A DNA stretch of 64,000 nt from Cohaesibacter celericrescens (GCF_002866925.1 NZ_PKUQ01000042.1:124001-188000), one strand, 5' to 3'; positions 17,831 to 27,423 are shown, numbered from the stretch's first letter. Numbers and translations are program-made. Notes: generated by a model not told the origin, from the sequence alone.

Positions 17831-18592
17831 TCAGCGAGATCGTGTCAGCAACAGCCAGACAGCGTGTGGATTTGTCGTCAGATATCGCCAGAGCAATCGG
17901 CGCGGCTCTTGGCCAATCCGGTAAACCCATTCCAGCCCCCATGTCTGCATCCACAGGGGGGCGCGTTTGTTTTTCCCGGACAGAAAGTTGAACAGACCAC
18001 CCGATGTTTTGATCACGCCCACATTGGTCAGTTTGGATAAATTGCGTGAAACAAATTGCTGTTCCCGTGGCACGCCCATTCCGATCCAGAGAATATCCGG
18101 TGCGACATTGTTGATTTCTTCGACCACACCGTCTTCCTGTTCCTTGCTAACATAGCCATCGTGATGGCCGGCAAATATCAAACCGGGATACAGACGTTTC
18201 ATATTTTCAACCGCCAGATCAACTTGATCTTGAGAGGCACCAAGAAAGTAGAAGCTGGCTTTTTCGGCCTGTGCCAGACGGGCTGTATTGTGAATCAGAT
18301 CGGTGGTTGCCACCCGTTCGGGCAACGGTGTTTTGCAAAGCATTCGGGATGCACGGACAAGGGGTTCCCCATCGGCGTGAATAATGTCGGCTTCTTCGAA
18401 CAGGGCTTTGGTTTCAGGCTCCAAAGCGCATGCCGAAACCACCTGTCCATTTGCAGAAGTAGAATATAATGGGGGCAAAGCTTTGCCACGGCGAGAAAAA
18501 GCAAAATCCAGCATATATCGAGCAGCTTCTTCGCAAGTTTCTACTGTAATCGGCAAACCACCAATTGTGGTCAATGGATTGGCACTGTTCAT
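17831..18592 (-). CDS. WecG/TagA/CpsF-family glycosyltransferase
   Basis: From the ATG at 18592 the product has 253 residues (a TTG at 18610 is an alternative). It shows the family features ADGEPLVRASR, YFLGASQDQVDLAVENMKRLYPGL, DILWIGMGVPREQQFVSRN and GGLFNFLSGKNKRAP(L)WMQ..GLEWVYRI. These GT26 enzymes add a second sugar to an undecaprenyl-linked primer on the inner face of the membrane. Its place next to the co-polymerase fits early assembly of a polysaccharide repeat unit. Confidence 0.92.
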   Translation of the reverse strand: MNSANPLTTIGGLPITVETCEEAARYMLDFAFSRRGKALPPLYSTSANGQVVSACALEPETKALFEEADIIHADGEPLVRASRMLCKTPLPERVATTDLIHNTARLAQAEKASFYFLGASQDQVDLAVENMKRLYPGLIFAGHHDGYVSKEQEDGVVEEINNVAPDILWIGMGVPREQQFVSRNLSKLTNVGVIKTSGGLFNFLSGKNKRAPLWMQTWGLEWVYRIGQEPRRLLWRYLTTNPHAVWLLLTRSR

Positions 18593-18640
18593 TTCTCTTT
18601 GGTCCCCCAATTCACGTAGGGCCTTTATACAGAGAAAAAC

Positions 18641-21067
18641 TTAATTTTGGGTTTGGTCGAGTACCAAACCAACGCCGACTGTCGACGCCCAGTCTTGCCA
18701 ATCTTGCAAATCTGACGCTGTCATTGTTCTCTCCGCCAGTACCAACAGGCTGGAATCCACCAGATCCATAAGGTCTTCCAACGTGTCAGGGTCCAGAATT
18801 TGGCGGGTTTCAAGAATGACGAAACCATAGTTTTCTTTGCACAATGCGATCAGACTGCTCAATTCTTGCGAAAGCATCCCGGCCAAACCGGCGCCATTGC
18901 TGATACCGGAAGCACACACAAATGGGATCAAATCAAACGATTCATATTCCTGCAGACGTGCAACCCGCTCGGGAGCCTGCGATTGACCCGTGGCATGAGA
19001 GACCTGCTGAGCATTTTGACGCCGATCCTGTATTGAGATGACGACCGGATGGAAACCGGCATCAATTGCAAATTCACGCAAAATATCGGCCGTGATGTCC
19101 TGCGCGCCTCCGGAATGCGCAGATGTTACCAACAGACTTACATTGTCTTCTTCAAGATTTTTATCGAGAAATTGCTCGATGGCTTCATGATAGCCTGCCA
19201 CCAGGTCATCGATCAGATCTTCATCATTCCCTTCAGCTTCGCGCATATCAGGCAGCGTGAGTAGAACAGCACTGCCACTTGGTTCTGTTTCTTCGATAAC
19301 GGCGCGTTTGCTCCGCTCCACTTCGCCTTGTGCAGGACTAGCCGTAGCATCCATGTTGGCTTTTGAACGATCCCAATGGATGATTGTGTCGCTCTCGTCC
19401 GGTTGCGGGTCGTTGATTTCGGGCGTACCCACCGGCACCAAGGGTTCCTTGGGTTTGATTTGCTTGGCACTGTCGGAGCGGTCTGTATGAGCGAGAGCGG
19501 TCTTTGGCTCATTGAGGAACTCCTCAACAGGCCGGTCCAGATAATTACTGACGGGCTGGACCCGCTGTTGTGTCTGCACACCAGCATAAGACATAGAAGA
19601 ACGGCCCGATGGTCTGTTATTCTGCTGTTGAGGCATTGCAAATGCCTCTTTGATCAGTGCAACCAAAACACCGAAACCAAATCCGAGCACAAACAACACA
19701 GGCAAGACCAGCTTCAAAGACGGCTTGGTGGATTTAAAAGGTATCGGGGCCTTAGAGACGATACGCGCTTCACTAAATTGTAGCTGGCTTTGTTCGTCAG
19801 TGAGTTTGTAGCGGGCCAAAAATTGTTCATAGAGATTGCGATTGGCGGAGGCTTCGCGTTCCAAAGTGGCCAATTCAACCATTGCTTTGTTGAGCTGGAT
19901 CGACCGCGCACGCGCATCTGCCAACTGGCGCTCCAGTGATTGCTTCTTGGCTTCAGCTGTCTCATAGGATTGCTTGGTGCGCTGAACAAGACGTCTGCGC
20001 TCCTGTGAAATCTGCGTGGCGATAATTCTTTGCTGTTCTTTGTTGGCCAACATCCGCGGATGCCGTGCGCCAAGCGTTTGGCTCAACTCGGCAGCGGAGC
20101 GGCGCAACCGGCTCTGCTCCTGCATAAGCTGATCCAGATTGGTAAACTGGCCACTTTGATTGAGGTTAGCGCTGGCTGGCACACCATCTTTTCTGGCTTG
20201 CTCATAGCGGGCACGCGCCTCGGCCAGCTCTGTTTTTGCTGTGGCCAGTTGCCCCACCAACGACGTAAGCTGCTGATTATCGAGTGTGCCCTGGGCACCG
20301 GCTTCTACAATTCCGTTGCGCGCCTGATAAGCGGCGACCGCATTCTCTGATTTTGTCAGGTTGGTTTGCAGCAAAGTGAGGCGCTCTAATAGCCACGTGG
20401 TCGCTTCCTCGCTGCTGGATCTGCGTATATTATTCTGATCACTTACAAAGGCTTCTGCCATGCCGTTTGCGTATTTGGCGGCATTTTCCTTCACTTTGGA
20501 TTTATAATAGACTTCAACGATATAGGTCGCACCCTGACGGGTAGCAGACATATTTTCGCGAAACATACCAATCAGTTCGGTCTTGTTTGTTGCATCGGCA
20601 AAAGCGGGGTCATCCGCGACGTCCAATTGATCGACGACTTTGTCCAGAAATCCATCACTGTTCATGATTTCGACATAGCTGGCTAGCGCGGCTGCATCAC
20701 CACCAATACCAGACAAAACAGTCTCCGAACTCGTCACCTGAGGTTGGCGCGGATCAACAAGAATCAAGGCTTTTGTCGCGTATGTGTCTGGCAGAACAAA
20801 ATAGATGGCCAGTCCGGCCACGACCACTAGCGCGGCGACCATGGATATCGAAAATGCATTCTTGCGAAAGAAATTCAACATGGCCCGAGGATGGATCAAG
20901 CCGGTCCAGACATCAGATTGATCATTTTCTTCATTGATTGAATGGTCTGAATTAAAAGCGCGTGCCTGAGACGCAGATGAGCGAGCCATGGCTTTGGTTG
21001 TGCCTTGCTCCGGCTTGGAACTTGGCTGCCAATCAAGGTCACTCTTTTTCTTTTTGCGTCCAAACAT
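18641..21067 (-). CDS. Wzz/GumC-type polysaccharide co-polymerase with degenerate tyrosine-kinase domain
   Basis: From the ATG at 21067 (AGGA eight bases upstream) the product has 808 residues. A basic N-terminus leads to helix 1 (about 71-92), a Wzz periplasmic domain (TKALILVDPRQPQV), a long coiled coil (about 190-400), and helix 2 (about 452-477). The cytosolic part has a disordered linker and a domain from about 640 that follows the BY-kinase fold (LLVTSAHSGGAQ..., FVILETRQILDP, SLLVLAERTMTASDL), but its P-loop lacks the GK(S/T) and there is no tyrosine-rich tail. It should set chain length, without autokinase activity. Confidence 0.88.
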   Translation of the reverse strand: MFGRKKKKSDLDWQPSSKPEQGTTKAMARSSASQARAFNSDHSINEENDQSDVWTGLIHPRAMLNFFRKNAFSISMVAALVVVAGLAIYFVLPDTYATKALILVDPRQPQVTSSETVLSGIGGDAAALASYVEIMNSDGFLDKVVDQLDVADDPAFADATNKTELIGMFRENMSATRQGATYIVEVYYKSKVKENAAKYANGMAEAFVSDQNNIRRSSSEEATTWLLERLTLLQTNLTKSENAVAAYQARNGIVEAGAQGTLDNQQLTSLVGQLATAKTELAEARARYEQARKDGVPASANLNQSGQFTNLDQLMQEQSRLRRSAAELSQTLGARHPRMLANKEQQRIIATQISQERRRLVQRTKQSYETAEAKKQSLERQLADARARSIQLNKAMVELATLEREASANRNLYEQFLARYKLTDEQSQLQFSEARIVSKAPIPFKSTKPSLKLVLPVLFVLGFGFGVLVALIKEAFAMPQQQNNRPSGRSSMSYAGVQTQQRVQPVSNYLDRPVEEFLNEPKTALAHTDRSDSAKQIKPKEPLVPVGTPEINDPQPDESDTIIHWDRSKANMDATASPAQGEVERSKRAVIEETEPSGSAVLLTLPDMREAEGNDEDLIDDLVAGYHEAIEQFLDKNLEEDNVSLLVTSAHSGGAQDITADILREFAIDAGFHPVVISIQDRRQNAQQVSHATGQSQAPERVARLQEYESFDLIPFVCASGISNGAGLAGMLSQELSSLIALCKENYGFVILETRQILDPDTLEDLMDLVDSSLLVLAERTMTASDLQDWQDWASTVGVGLVLDQTQN

Positions 21068-21302
21068 ACAATTCATCCTGCCAACATAACATCCAACCAT
21101 CCTGCATTTGCAATCATAGGTCGGGTGCTCGAACCAAACGGCAACTCATGTCCATAGGAGCGCCAAATTCGCTCCATACTTTCTCGCAGTATGGGTGGAT
21201 GGTATTGAGACTTGGTTAACCATAAGGCAAATCACACAGATCGCTCTCTGCGTCTGCATATACGGCTACCCAGATGAGGCAAAGCTGACTGACGATAGAT
21301 GG
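21068..21302. other. Intergenic region upstream of the co-polymerase gene
   Basis: About 235 bases. It probably carries a promoter for the leftward co-polymerase-WecG-GH5 genes. No clear box or terminator was recognised. Confidence 0.35.
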
Positions 21303-22829
21303 TTAAAGCGTACCGACCGGCTTGCGTATGCGCTGAACGATCCTGCGTAGCAAAGGCATTTTGGGACGGAGAATGGCTCCATCAATGGTCTCGAGACGGC
21401 CCACACGGTTGAGCGTATGCAATTTGCATCCCGGCCAATGGCTATTTGGCCCAAGCTTGGTCAGCAATTTTTGTTCATACCGCTCCGGTGTGAGCTTGGT
21501 GACTTCAACCAGATTCAATCCCCCACCGTAAAATTCCGTACAATCTTGCACAGGGCGAAATAATTTGCCGTCCTGTTTGACGAAATTGCCTGCAGGTCGA
21601 GCGGTCGCGGTGTCAATCAATACCGGATTCTGGGCATGTGGAGACCAAGGGCCAAGCAGATCGTCCGCATAGAATATTGACAAACAATCCGAATATCCCC
21701 CCGCGCCATCGCGGATGACACAGAAGATCCACCATTTGTCATCGTGTTGGGTGATCGTCACATCGGCGGCATCAATGTCAGACATGATGACATGGCATCG
21801 CTCCCAACCAAAGGGGAAGTTTCGGGCCTTATAAAGCGCGATATCCCTGTTCTCTGATGTTTCAGGGATCATGTATGTCTCGCCCTGATGCTCAAGCAAG
21901 AAGGGATAGGAAAGATGATAATCCTCTTCCAGGCATGTCTGAGTTGGTCCCGGTTTCCCCTTGTCGTCAAACTCAACCACGGAAATGATACCCTGTTGGG
22001 TGTGATGATCAAGGTCTTCGAAGAACAGATAATAACGACCATTGCGCAGCCACGGCACAGGGTCGGCATAGAAATGGCTCTCTTCATCGGCAAGAACCTG
22101 CCACTCTTCTCCTTCCAGACTGTGACGGCTCCACACATCATCCTGATCAACCCAGCGCCACCCAACGCGCCAATGGCTTGCGCGACATAGCTGGTAATAG
22201 ACCTTTTTGAGATTTGCCATAACTTGAGATTTGGCCGTCCGCAGTGCGATCGTCATAGCGCTGGGAAGGTTTGAGTCTTGCTTGACGAGCGGTTGCACCC
22301 AACGGTTTGGATTGCTGAGGAAAGCACTGAGCAGGGTAATCAGTCGGGCAAAGACCTGATCCATAGACCCGATAACGCCGACGGCCAACTCAGGAGAGGG
22401 TTGAGCGGTCGCGACAATGTCCCCCGTAGCGTCGCGAAACGCGACCTGGGGCAAGCCGGACTGCATAATTGAGGCAATAAGGGCTTTTTCTCCGGCATAA
22501 CCATTATACAGAATGGTCACAGAACGCTTGGCCGCAGGGGCCTTGCCGTCGCCAACCAAGTCAACGGTCAGATCATAGTCGATGTCTTCATAAACAGTCG
22601 CCGTCACATCTTGCAGCTGGGCAGCAGGAAACGGTTCTGCGCCAATGCCAGCACCGTTGTGATGCTGACGCAGTTCAAAGGCCAGTAACGTCTCGATATA
22701 GTCGGGATGCGGCTTCGGTTCGGCCCAAGTGATATAGCTCTCTACACCGCAGTCTTCTTTGAGGCGTTCCACCAATGTCTTGTGCCAAAGACGGCTTTGA
22801 GAAGGATCAATATAAATACAGATATTCAT
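21303..22829 (-). CDS. GINT1-like beta-propeller protein (formyltransferase-like N-terminus), exopolysaccharide locus
   Basis: The 508-residue protein has an N-terminal alpha/beta part (about 1-190) and, from about 220, a propeller-like region with repeated strand patterns: HFYADPVPWLRNGRYYLFFEDLD, YHLSYPFLLEHQGETYMIPET, DADVTITQHDDKWWIFCVI, GNFVKQDGKLFRPVQDC and YGGGLNLVEVTKLT. This resembles the glucosamine inositolphosphorylceramide transferase 1 N-terminal family and GH43/32/68 propellers. In bacteria such genes occur in polysaccharide clusters, where the role is unproven. Its ATG overlaps the stop of the GT4 gene (ATGA). Confidence 0.72.
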   Translation of the reverse strand: MNICIYIDPSQSRLWHKTLVERLKEDCGVESYITWAEPKPHPDYIETLLAFELRQHHNGAGIGAEPFPAAQLQDVTATVYEDIDYDLTVDLVGDGKAPAAKRSVTILYNGYAGEKALIASIMQSGLPQVAFRDATGDIVATAQPSPELAVGVIGSMDQVFARLITLLSAFLSNPNRWVQPLVKQDSNLPSAMTIALRTAKSQVMANLKKVYYQLCRASHWRVGWRWVDQDDVWSRHSLEGEEWQVLADEESHFYADPVPWLRNGRYYLFFEDLDHHTQQGIISVVEFDDKGKPGPTQTCLEEDYHLSYPFLLEHQGETYMIPETSENRDIALYKARNFPFGWERCHVIMSDIDAADVTITQHDDKWWIFCVIRDGAGGYSDCLSIFYADDLLGPWSPHAQNPVLIDTATARPAGNFVKQDGKLFRPVQDCTEFYGGGLNLVEVTKLTPERYEQKLLTKLGPNSHWPGCKLHTLNRVGRLETIDGAILRPKMPLLRRIVQRIRKPVGTL

Positions 22830-23968
22830 GCCGTAGAGACCCCCTTGATTGTAAGCTCAGCTTGCTCTTTATCACTTAATATCTTCTCATATCGATCAAC
22901 CATGGCATCCATCGAATACATAGTTTTGAGTTTTTTTGACGACTGTATCAGAGCTTGGGCCTGATCTTTGTCTGACAGCAAGGTCCGTATCGGGGCGATA
23001 AAGCTGTCAGGATCTTCGCTATCAGCAAACAGCGAGCAAGGCCCAGAATCAGTTTTCAAGACTTCGCGCAGAACGGGAATGCCGTTTGAAACCAACGGCA
23101 ACCCTGTTTGCGCGGCTTCGACAGCGGCCAACCCGAAGGTTTCGGCTTCTGATGGGAACACAAACAGGTCCATCGCAGCCAATAGGTCCCCAACTTCGTT
23201 TGATTCCATCTCACCGGTAAAATATGTGCGGTCTGAAACACCCAGATCAGCGGCGAGTTGGCGTAGATTGTTTTCATCAGGCCCCTGCCCACCCAAGACC
23301 AAATGCCAACTTTCATCATGGACAAGCGCCCGAACCGCAATATCTAGACGTTTCATCGCATTGAGACGCGCCACCGACCCCAGAAGGGTCACGGTCTGCG
23401 GCAAGCCAAACTTTTCGCGTGCCTGCTGTTTAGTCAAAGCCGAGCTTTTGTCTTTGAACCCGTGCGGCACATAAACAATGCGTTCGGTGTAACGTTTGGG
23501 GAAATCGGCATATTCACCGGCAGTGTCAGCAGAATTGACCGTGATCGTGTCATACATGCCCAGACTACCAAATAATTTATCGACCCGTCTGATGGTATCA
23601 TTCATCGCGGCCTGCGCCGAAACCTGATTGGCCACCACATGGCGGACTCCGGCAAGACGAGCTGCGGGAGCGCCAAATAGGTTGCCATAATGCTGGAATG
23701 TCAGAACCACGTCGGGTTTGATCTCACGGATCTGTTTCACGAGCCGGAAAAGAAATACCAAAAAAGCCATCGGCGACCCGGGCCTTTGATCGGCACAAAA
23801 AGACGTATTCGGCACGGCATCAAAAGCATCTGTCTTGCGATAGAAAAACAGATGCTGGACTTCATGCCCCCTGCTTTCCAACCCGTCGCCCAGATGGCGC
23901 GCGATTTCCTGTGCACCAGCATTTTCCGCCTGAGTTTGGACAATTAGTATTTTTTGACGGGTTTTCAT
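22826..23968 (-). CDS. Glycosyltransferase family 4
   Basis: From the ATG at 23968 the product has 380 residues with the GT-B fold. The N-terminal half begins KILIVQTQAENAGAQEIARHL and has DVVLTFQHYGNLFG. The C-terminal half has LLGSVARLNAMKRLDIAVRA, LVLGGQGPDENNLRQLA and the retaining EX7E motif in FPSEAETFGLAAVEAAQTGLPLV. Sugar donor and acceptor cannot be read from the sequence. It overlaps the next gene by four bases and probably adds a sugar to the lipid-linked repeat unit. Confidence 0.93.
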   Translation of the reverse strand: MKTRQKILIVQTQAENAGAQEIARHLGDGLESRGHEVQHLFFYRKTDAFDAVPNTSFCADQRPGSPMAFLVFLFRLVKQIREIKPDVVLTFQHYGNLFGAPAARLAGVRHVVANQVSAQAAMNDTIRRVDKLFGSLGMYDTITVNSADTAGEYADFPKRYTERIVYVPHGFKDKSSALTKQQAREKFGLPQTVTLLGSVARLNAMKRLDIAVRALVHDESWHLVLGGQGPDENNLRQLAADLGVSDRTYFTGEMESNEVGDLLAAMDLFVFPSEAETFGLAAVEAAQTGLPLVSNGIPVLREVLKTDSGPCSLFADSEDPDSFIAPIRTLLSDKDQAQALIQSSKKLKTMYSMDAMVDRYEKILSDKEQAELTIKGVSTA

Positions 23969-24051
23969 GGCTGGTCTTTCACGCAAATGTCGGAGTGGTA
24001 GATGTTTCTGGTCTATGTGATCCTGTGAACAGATCTGGCGGCACGCGTTTG

Positions 24052-25467
24052 TTATGGGACGGCTTCTTCTACAGCTGGAGCTGTTTTCTCAACCCCGTCT
24101 GGTGGCACGTCGGTGCTGGGAAGAATAAAGCGCAAAATGGAAGGATCCATACCAGTGAAATGGCGGCAGTAATAATTGAGCAGCAAAGCCATCGCGACCA
24201 TCACCGAAGCGGTGACGGTTGCAGCACCAATGATGCCGAAATATGGCACAATCAGAAAAAAGCCCATCACACGAAACAGGACAGACGCAGTGACGACCTT
24301 CATGTAACCGCCCTCGTGACCGGTCAGCATCAGGAAACTGGGTGCCGGTCCGTTAGCGGCTGTCAGGCCGGTGCCAATGGAGAGGATCAAAAGCACATAA
24401 TAATAGTCCATATAGCTGCGACCAAAAATCATCAGCATATATTCGCCACCAATGATCACACAGAGCAGGCCACCCGCAACGATGATCAAGCTCATGCCCG
24501 CCATCAAATTGAGCGTGTGTTTGAGCGCGGGGATATCACGCGCAAAATAAAGACCGGGAACACGGCGTGTGCCGAAGGTGTTGAGACCGCTTGCTGCTAA
24601 AGCAAAGGCATTGGATAGGCGTGCTGCTACGAAATAGGCACCCGCTGCAACTGGATCAAGCAACATACCGATCAGGAAAACTTCCATATGTTGATTGCTG
24701 GCTTCCATAATAGCGGCAAGCCACAAACGAACGGAGCGAGGCGTCCATTCTTTCAAGTCATATTCCGGTTTAACCGATCCGACCTGACGTTTGACTTCTC
24801 GTGCAACAATATAGGCCTGAGATACAATGACCAACACCAAGCCGAAGGCAAACACGGTAAGGATTTCCGTCGTGTCGACCGCACGTCCCATTAAGAGACA
24901 AACGGTTAGAAAGACGATCGCAATGGCCCGCCATGTGATCTCATAATGGGCGTCGCCAACCTTAATACCAACGATGGCTCGAGCTGCATGAGAGCTGTAG
25001 AGCGACAATGTGTTGGTCGCAAGAAATGCGATAGCGGCAACACCAAGCGGCCATTTATCCTTGATGGTAAGGGGTGTCCAGTCCGTATTGGTATGGAAAA
25101 AGACCCACAGCAGAATAGATATAACAACAACACCTGCGCTGGAAACGAACCAGCCATATCGTAAGGCCCCAACGGCAAACCCAGGACGACCATTGGCTAG
25201 ATATTCACTCCAGGACCGAACCACTTGCAGCTCTTGCCCAGCGGCAGCCACAATGGAAAGGATTGAAACCACGGAAAAAAGGATTGAAAAGCGGCCAAAC
25301 TCCTCAACGCCTGAAGCATTGGCTGCAAGAGAAAAAAGGGCAAATGCAATGACCGCGCTGGCCATCTTCATCAGCATAGTGCCAGCAATGCCCTGAGCAA
25401 CCTTGTTGCTGAACAACTGCTTTATCTTGTTTGTCACCGAAGAAGATGTTTCCACCGTATCTGTCAT
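24052..25467 (-). CDS. Wzx-type lipid-linked oligosaccharide flippase (MOP superfamily)
   Basis: The 471-residue protein has about twelve to fourteen hydrophobic segments and the polysaccharide-synthase family pattern near the N-terminus (GIAGTMLMKMASAVIAFALFSLAANASGVEEFGRFS). It would move the undecaprenyl-linked repeat unit to the periplasmic side for polymerisation. It sits upstream of the GT4 gene by 83 bases. No Wzy polymerase is visible in this window, so polymerisation must be encoded elsewhere. Confidence 0.88.
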   Translation of the reverse strand: MTDTVETSSSVTNKIKQLFSNKVAQGIAGTMLMKMASAVIAFALFSLAANASGVEEFGRFSILFSVVSILSIVAAAGQELQVVRSWSEYLANGRPGFAVGALRYGWFVSSAGVVVISILLWVFFHTNTDWTPLTIKDKWPLGVAAIAFLATNTLSLYSSHAARAIVGIKVGDAHYEITWRAIAIVFLTVCLLMGRAVDTTEILTVFAFGLVLVIVSQAYIVAREVKRQVGSVKPEYDLKEWTPRSVRLWLAAIMEASNQHMEVFLIGMLLDPVAAGAYFVAARLSNAFALAASGLNTFGTRRVPGLYFARDIPALKHTLNLMAGMSLIIVAGGLLCVIIGGEYMLMIFGRSYMDYYYVLLILSIGTGLTAANGPAPSFLMLTGHEGGYMKVVTASVLFRVMGFFLIVPYFGIIGAATVTASVMVAMALLLNYYCRHFTGMDPSILRFILPSTDVPPDGVEKTAPAVEEAVP

Positions 25468-25668
25468 TGCCCGCTTACCTACATCCCCGTCGGATGGTTT
25501 TATGGGTAGATGTCCGATAAGCGCGATTATTTGCCCATTTTTCCATCTGCCTTATGTTGCGAACATCAGATTAAACACATCTTCCAGAATATTCCGTTAC
25601 TCGGTATGTTTAACAAATTGCCAAACTGGCGCTTTCATCAAGCGGAAGCAAAAGCACACTTGATGCTG

Positions 25669-26466
25669 TCACCGTCCGGTCACTTGATAGACAATGAGCC
25701 CAACAAACTCTTTTATTGCATGATTGGCCCGATTCATTTTCCCTGCCGGGTACCAGTCTGAAAAAAACCGCGACGGGTCGGTGCGATGGTCAACGGGAAA
25801 AGGAACCAGATTGCTCCAGCCCGACTTTTCAAAACTGCGCATAGCCCTTGGCATATGAAAGGCGCTGGTGACCAAGATCCAACGCTTGGTCACGTCTGCC
25901 CCGACCAACGCAGCCGACAAGGTAGCATTCTCGGCGGTGTTGCGCGCCTTTTCTTCCAGCACAAGTCGATTGCCGTCCAGACCTATATCCACCAACAATT
26001 CACCCGTCATAGACGCTTCACTGCGGATGCTTTGTTGTAAAATTTCGCTTACAGGAGACGCGCTGCCGCCAGACACAAGAACTTTGGCTGCGGGCCATTG
26101 CCGAGCCAAACGGGCTGTTTGAACCACCCTGTCCCCTGCCTCATTTAGCTCGACCAGATTCCAGTATTGCGTGTGATTGGGAATGGCGCTCCCGCCCAAT
26201 AGAATAATGCCGTGGATTGGATCGCCCGTCGTCAGTTCAGGATTGGCCGGATAGATGCGCTCCAGTTGGTAATATACAATATCGGTCAAAGGCGAAATGA
26301 CCAGCAGCAACAGGATCAAAGTCGCAGCCAGTGTAAGGCTAGCGTAATTTAGTGATCCCCGCCAGAGCGCTATCAGTGCCAACGCCAACCCCAAGACTAG
26401 CCAACTTTCAACCAGCAAGAAAAGGCCGACGACTTTAGAGAGTATGAAAAAAACCGTCGCAATCAT
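25669..26466 (-). CDS. YdcF/ElyC family membrane protein (DUF218)
   Basis: Starting at the ATG at 26466, five bases past the SDR stop, the product has 265 residues (a GTG at 26511 is an alternative). Two or three N-terminal hydrophobic segments are followed by the DUF218 domain with IHGIILLGGSAIPNH, AKVLVSGGSASPVS, LEEKARNTAENA and WILVTSAFHMPRAMRSFEK. Relatives such as ElyC and SanA act in cell-envelope or undecaprenyl-linked carbohydrate steps. This fits its place in the polysaccharide block. Confidence 0.88.
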   Translation of the reverse strand: MIATVFFILSKVVGLFLLVESWLVLGLALALIALWRGSLNYASLTLAATLILLLLVISPLTDIVYYQLERIYPANPELTTGDPIHGIILLGGSAIPNHTQYWNLVELNEAGDRVVQTARLARQWPAAKVLVSGGSASPVSEILQQSIRSEASMTGELLVDIGLDGNRLVLEEKARNTAENATLSAALVGADVTKRWILVTSAFHMPRAMRSFEKSGWSNLVPFPVDHRTDPSRFFSDWYPAGKMNRANHAIKEFVGLIVYQVTGR

Positions 26467-26470
26467 AATT

Positions 26471-27166
26471 TTACCATGGGTGTGTTTCACCGTTCCATTT
26501 AAAAAAGCCACCTGTATCGGCGATCGTCAATCTATCTGTCGTGTCAGCAATGCCTTGGGCACTTTCGCAGGGTGTTATGTCCGCCGAAGGGCCGCCCATA
26601 TCGGTTTGAACCCAGCCGGGATGGAACAAAACACAGGTGATGCCTTCGTCTTTCAGCTCCAATGCCAGAGTTTTCATAACCTTGTTGACGGCGGCTTTTG
26701 AAGAATTATACGCATATTTTCCGGTGCTGATATAAGATAGAGCGCCCAGTTGGCTGGATATCGTTACAATCTTGGCGTTTGACGCAGCACGCAATCCGGG
26801 CAACAAAGTCTGGGCAATACGCATTGGCGCGATGGTGTTGACCGCGAGGGTATGGGCCCAGGCATCATAGTCTATATCACCAAGCGTTTGCCGGTCTCCG
26901 CCCATGATGCCTGCGTTGTTAATAAGCAAATCAATCGGCTGACCGGACAGTGCCTCACCCAATTTTTGCACCAAAACTGCGTTTGTCACGTCCAGTGAAT
27001 GCAAGGTAATGCGGCCTAGATTGCTAGTCACCAGTTCCCTTAAGGCATCTGCCTTTTCGGGCTCTCGGCAGCAGGCATGCACGTGCCATGTGTCTCGCGA
27101 CAAATAGGCTTTCACCAACTCCAGTCCAACGCCCCGATTGCTGCCTGTGATTACACAATGCTTCAT
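26471..27166 (-). CDS. Short-chain dehydrogenase/reductase (SDR)
   Basis: The 231-residue NAD(P)-dependent oxidoreductase has the Rossmann glycine motif TGSNRGVG (residues 8-15), the structural LINNAGIMGG, the catalytic serine in VTISSQLG and the YxxxK pair in YNSSKAAVNK. It is closest to the CsgA/sniffer-like classical SDRs. The substrate is unknown. It is the first gene of the leftward block and is divergent from ahcY. Confidence 0.9.
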   Translation of the reverse strand: MKHCVITGSNRGVGLELVKAYLSRDTWHVHACCREPEKADALRELVTSNLGRITLHSLDVTNAVLVQKLGEALSGQPIDLLINNAGIMGGDRQTLGDIDYDAWAHTLAVNTIAPMRIAQTLLPGLRAASNAKIVTISSQLGALSYISTGKYAYNSSKAAVNKVMKTLALELKDEGITCVLFHPGWVQTDMGGPSADITPCESAQGIADTTDRLTIADTGGFFKWNGETHPW

Positions 27167-27320
27167 TGTTCTTCCTTCAATTGAATTTTTCTTATTCTTG
27201 ATAGCGGATTCGAGGGATTGTAGCGCGGATATTTTGGGCGGATTGAGGATGGAGCCGAAACGGGCTCAACTCGAGACACACCTTCTCATGTTCGGTCTTG
27301 GTTAACCCCAGTCTCTCATA

Positions 27321-27340
27321 ATATAAAGATTTCTTTATAT
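27321..27340. promoter_or_regulatory. Perfect 9-bp inverted repeat upstream of ahcY, candidate SahR operator
   Basis: ATATAAAGA and TCTTTATAT are exact reverse complements separated by TT. The palindrome lies six bases upstream of a candidate -35 box. ArsR-family SahR repressors control SAH-hydrolase and methionine-cycle genes in many proteobacteria and, as I recall, use ATAAAGA-type palindromes in Rhizobiales. No sahR gene is in the window. Confidence 0.6.
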
Positions 27341-27345
27341 CCTTA

Positions 27346-27374
27346 TTGCTTTGTCATAGGCCACTTGTTATATC
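27346..27374 (+). promoter_or_regulatory. Candidate sigma-70 promoter of ahcY
   Basis: TTGCTT (27346-27351) and TATATC (27369-27374) are 17 bases apart, 50 bases before the ahcY ATG. Matches to consensus are moderate. Confidence 0.5.
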
Positions 27375-27423
27375 TCCCTCAAACAATGGGCCGCGATGCT
27401 GCCCCAGATGCAAAGGAATCATC

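Noticed and set aside
27180..27423. SAH riboswitch in front of ahcY
   Set aside because: The leader after the likely promoter is only about 40 bases and does not show the SAH-riboswitch core; the palindrome suggests a protein operator instead.
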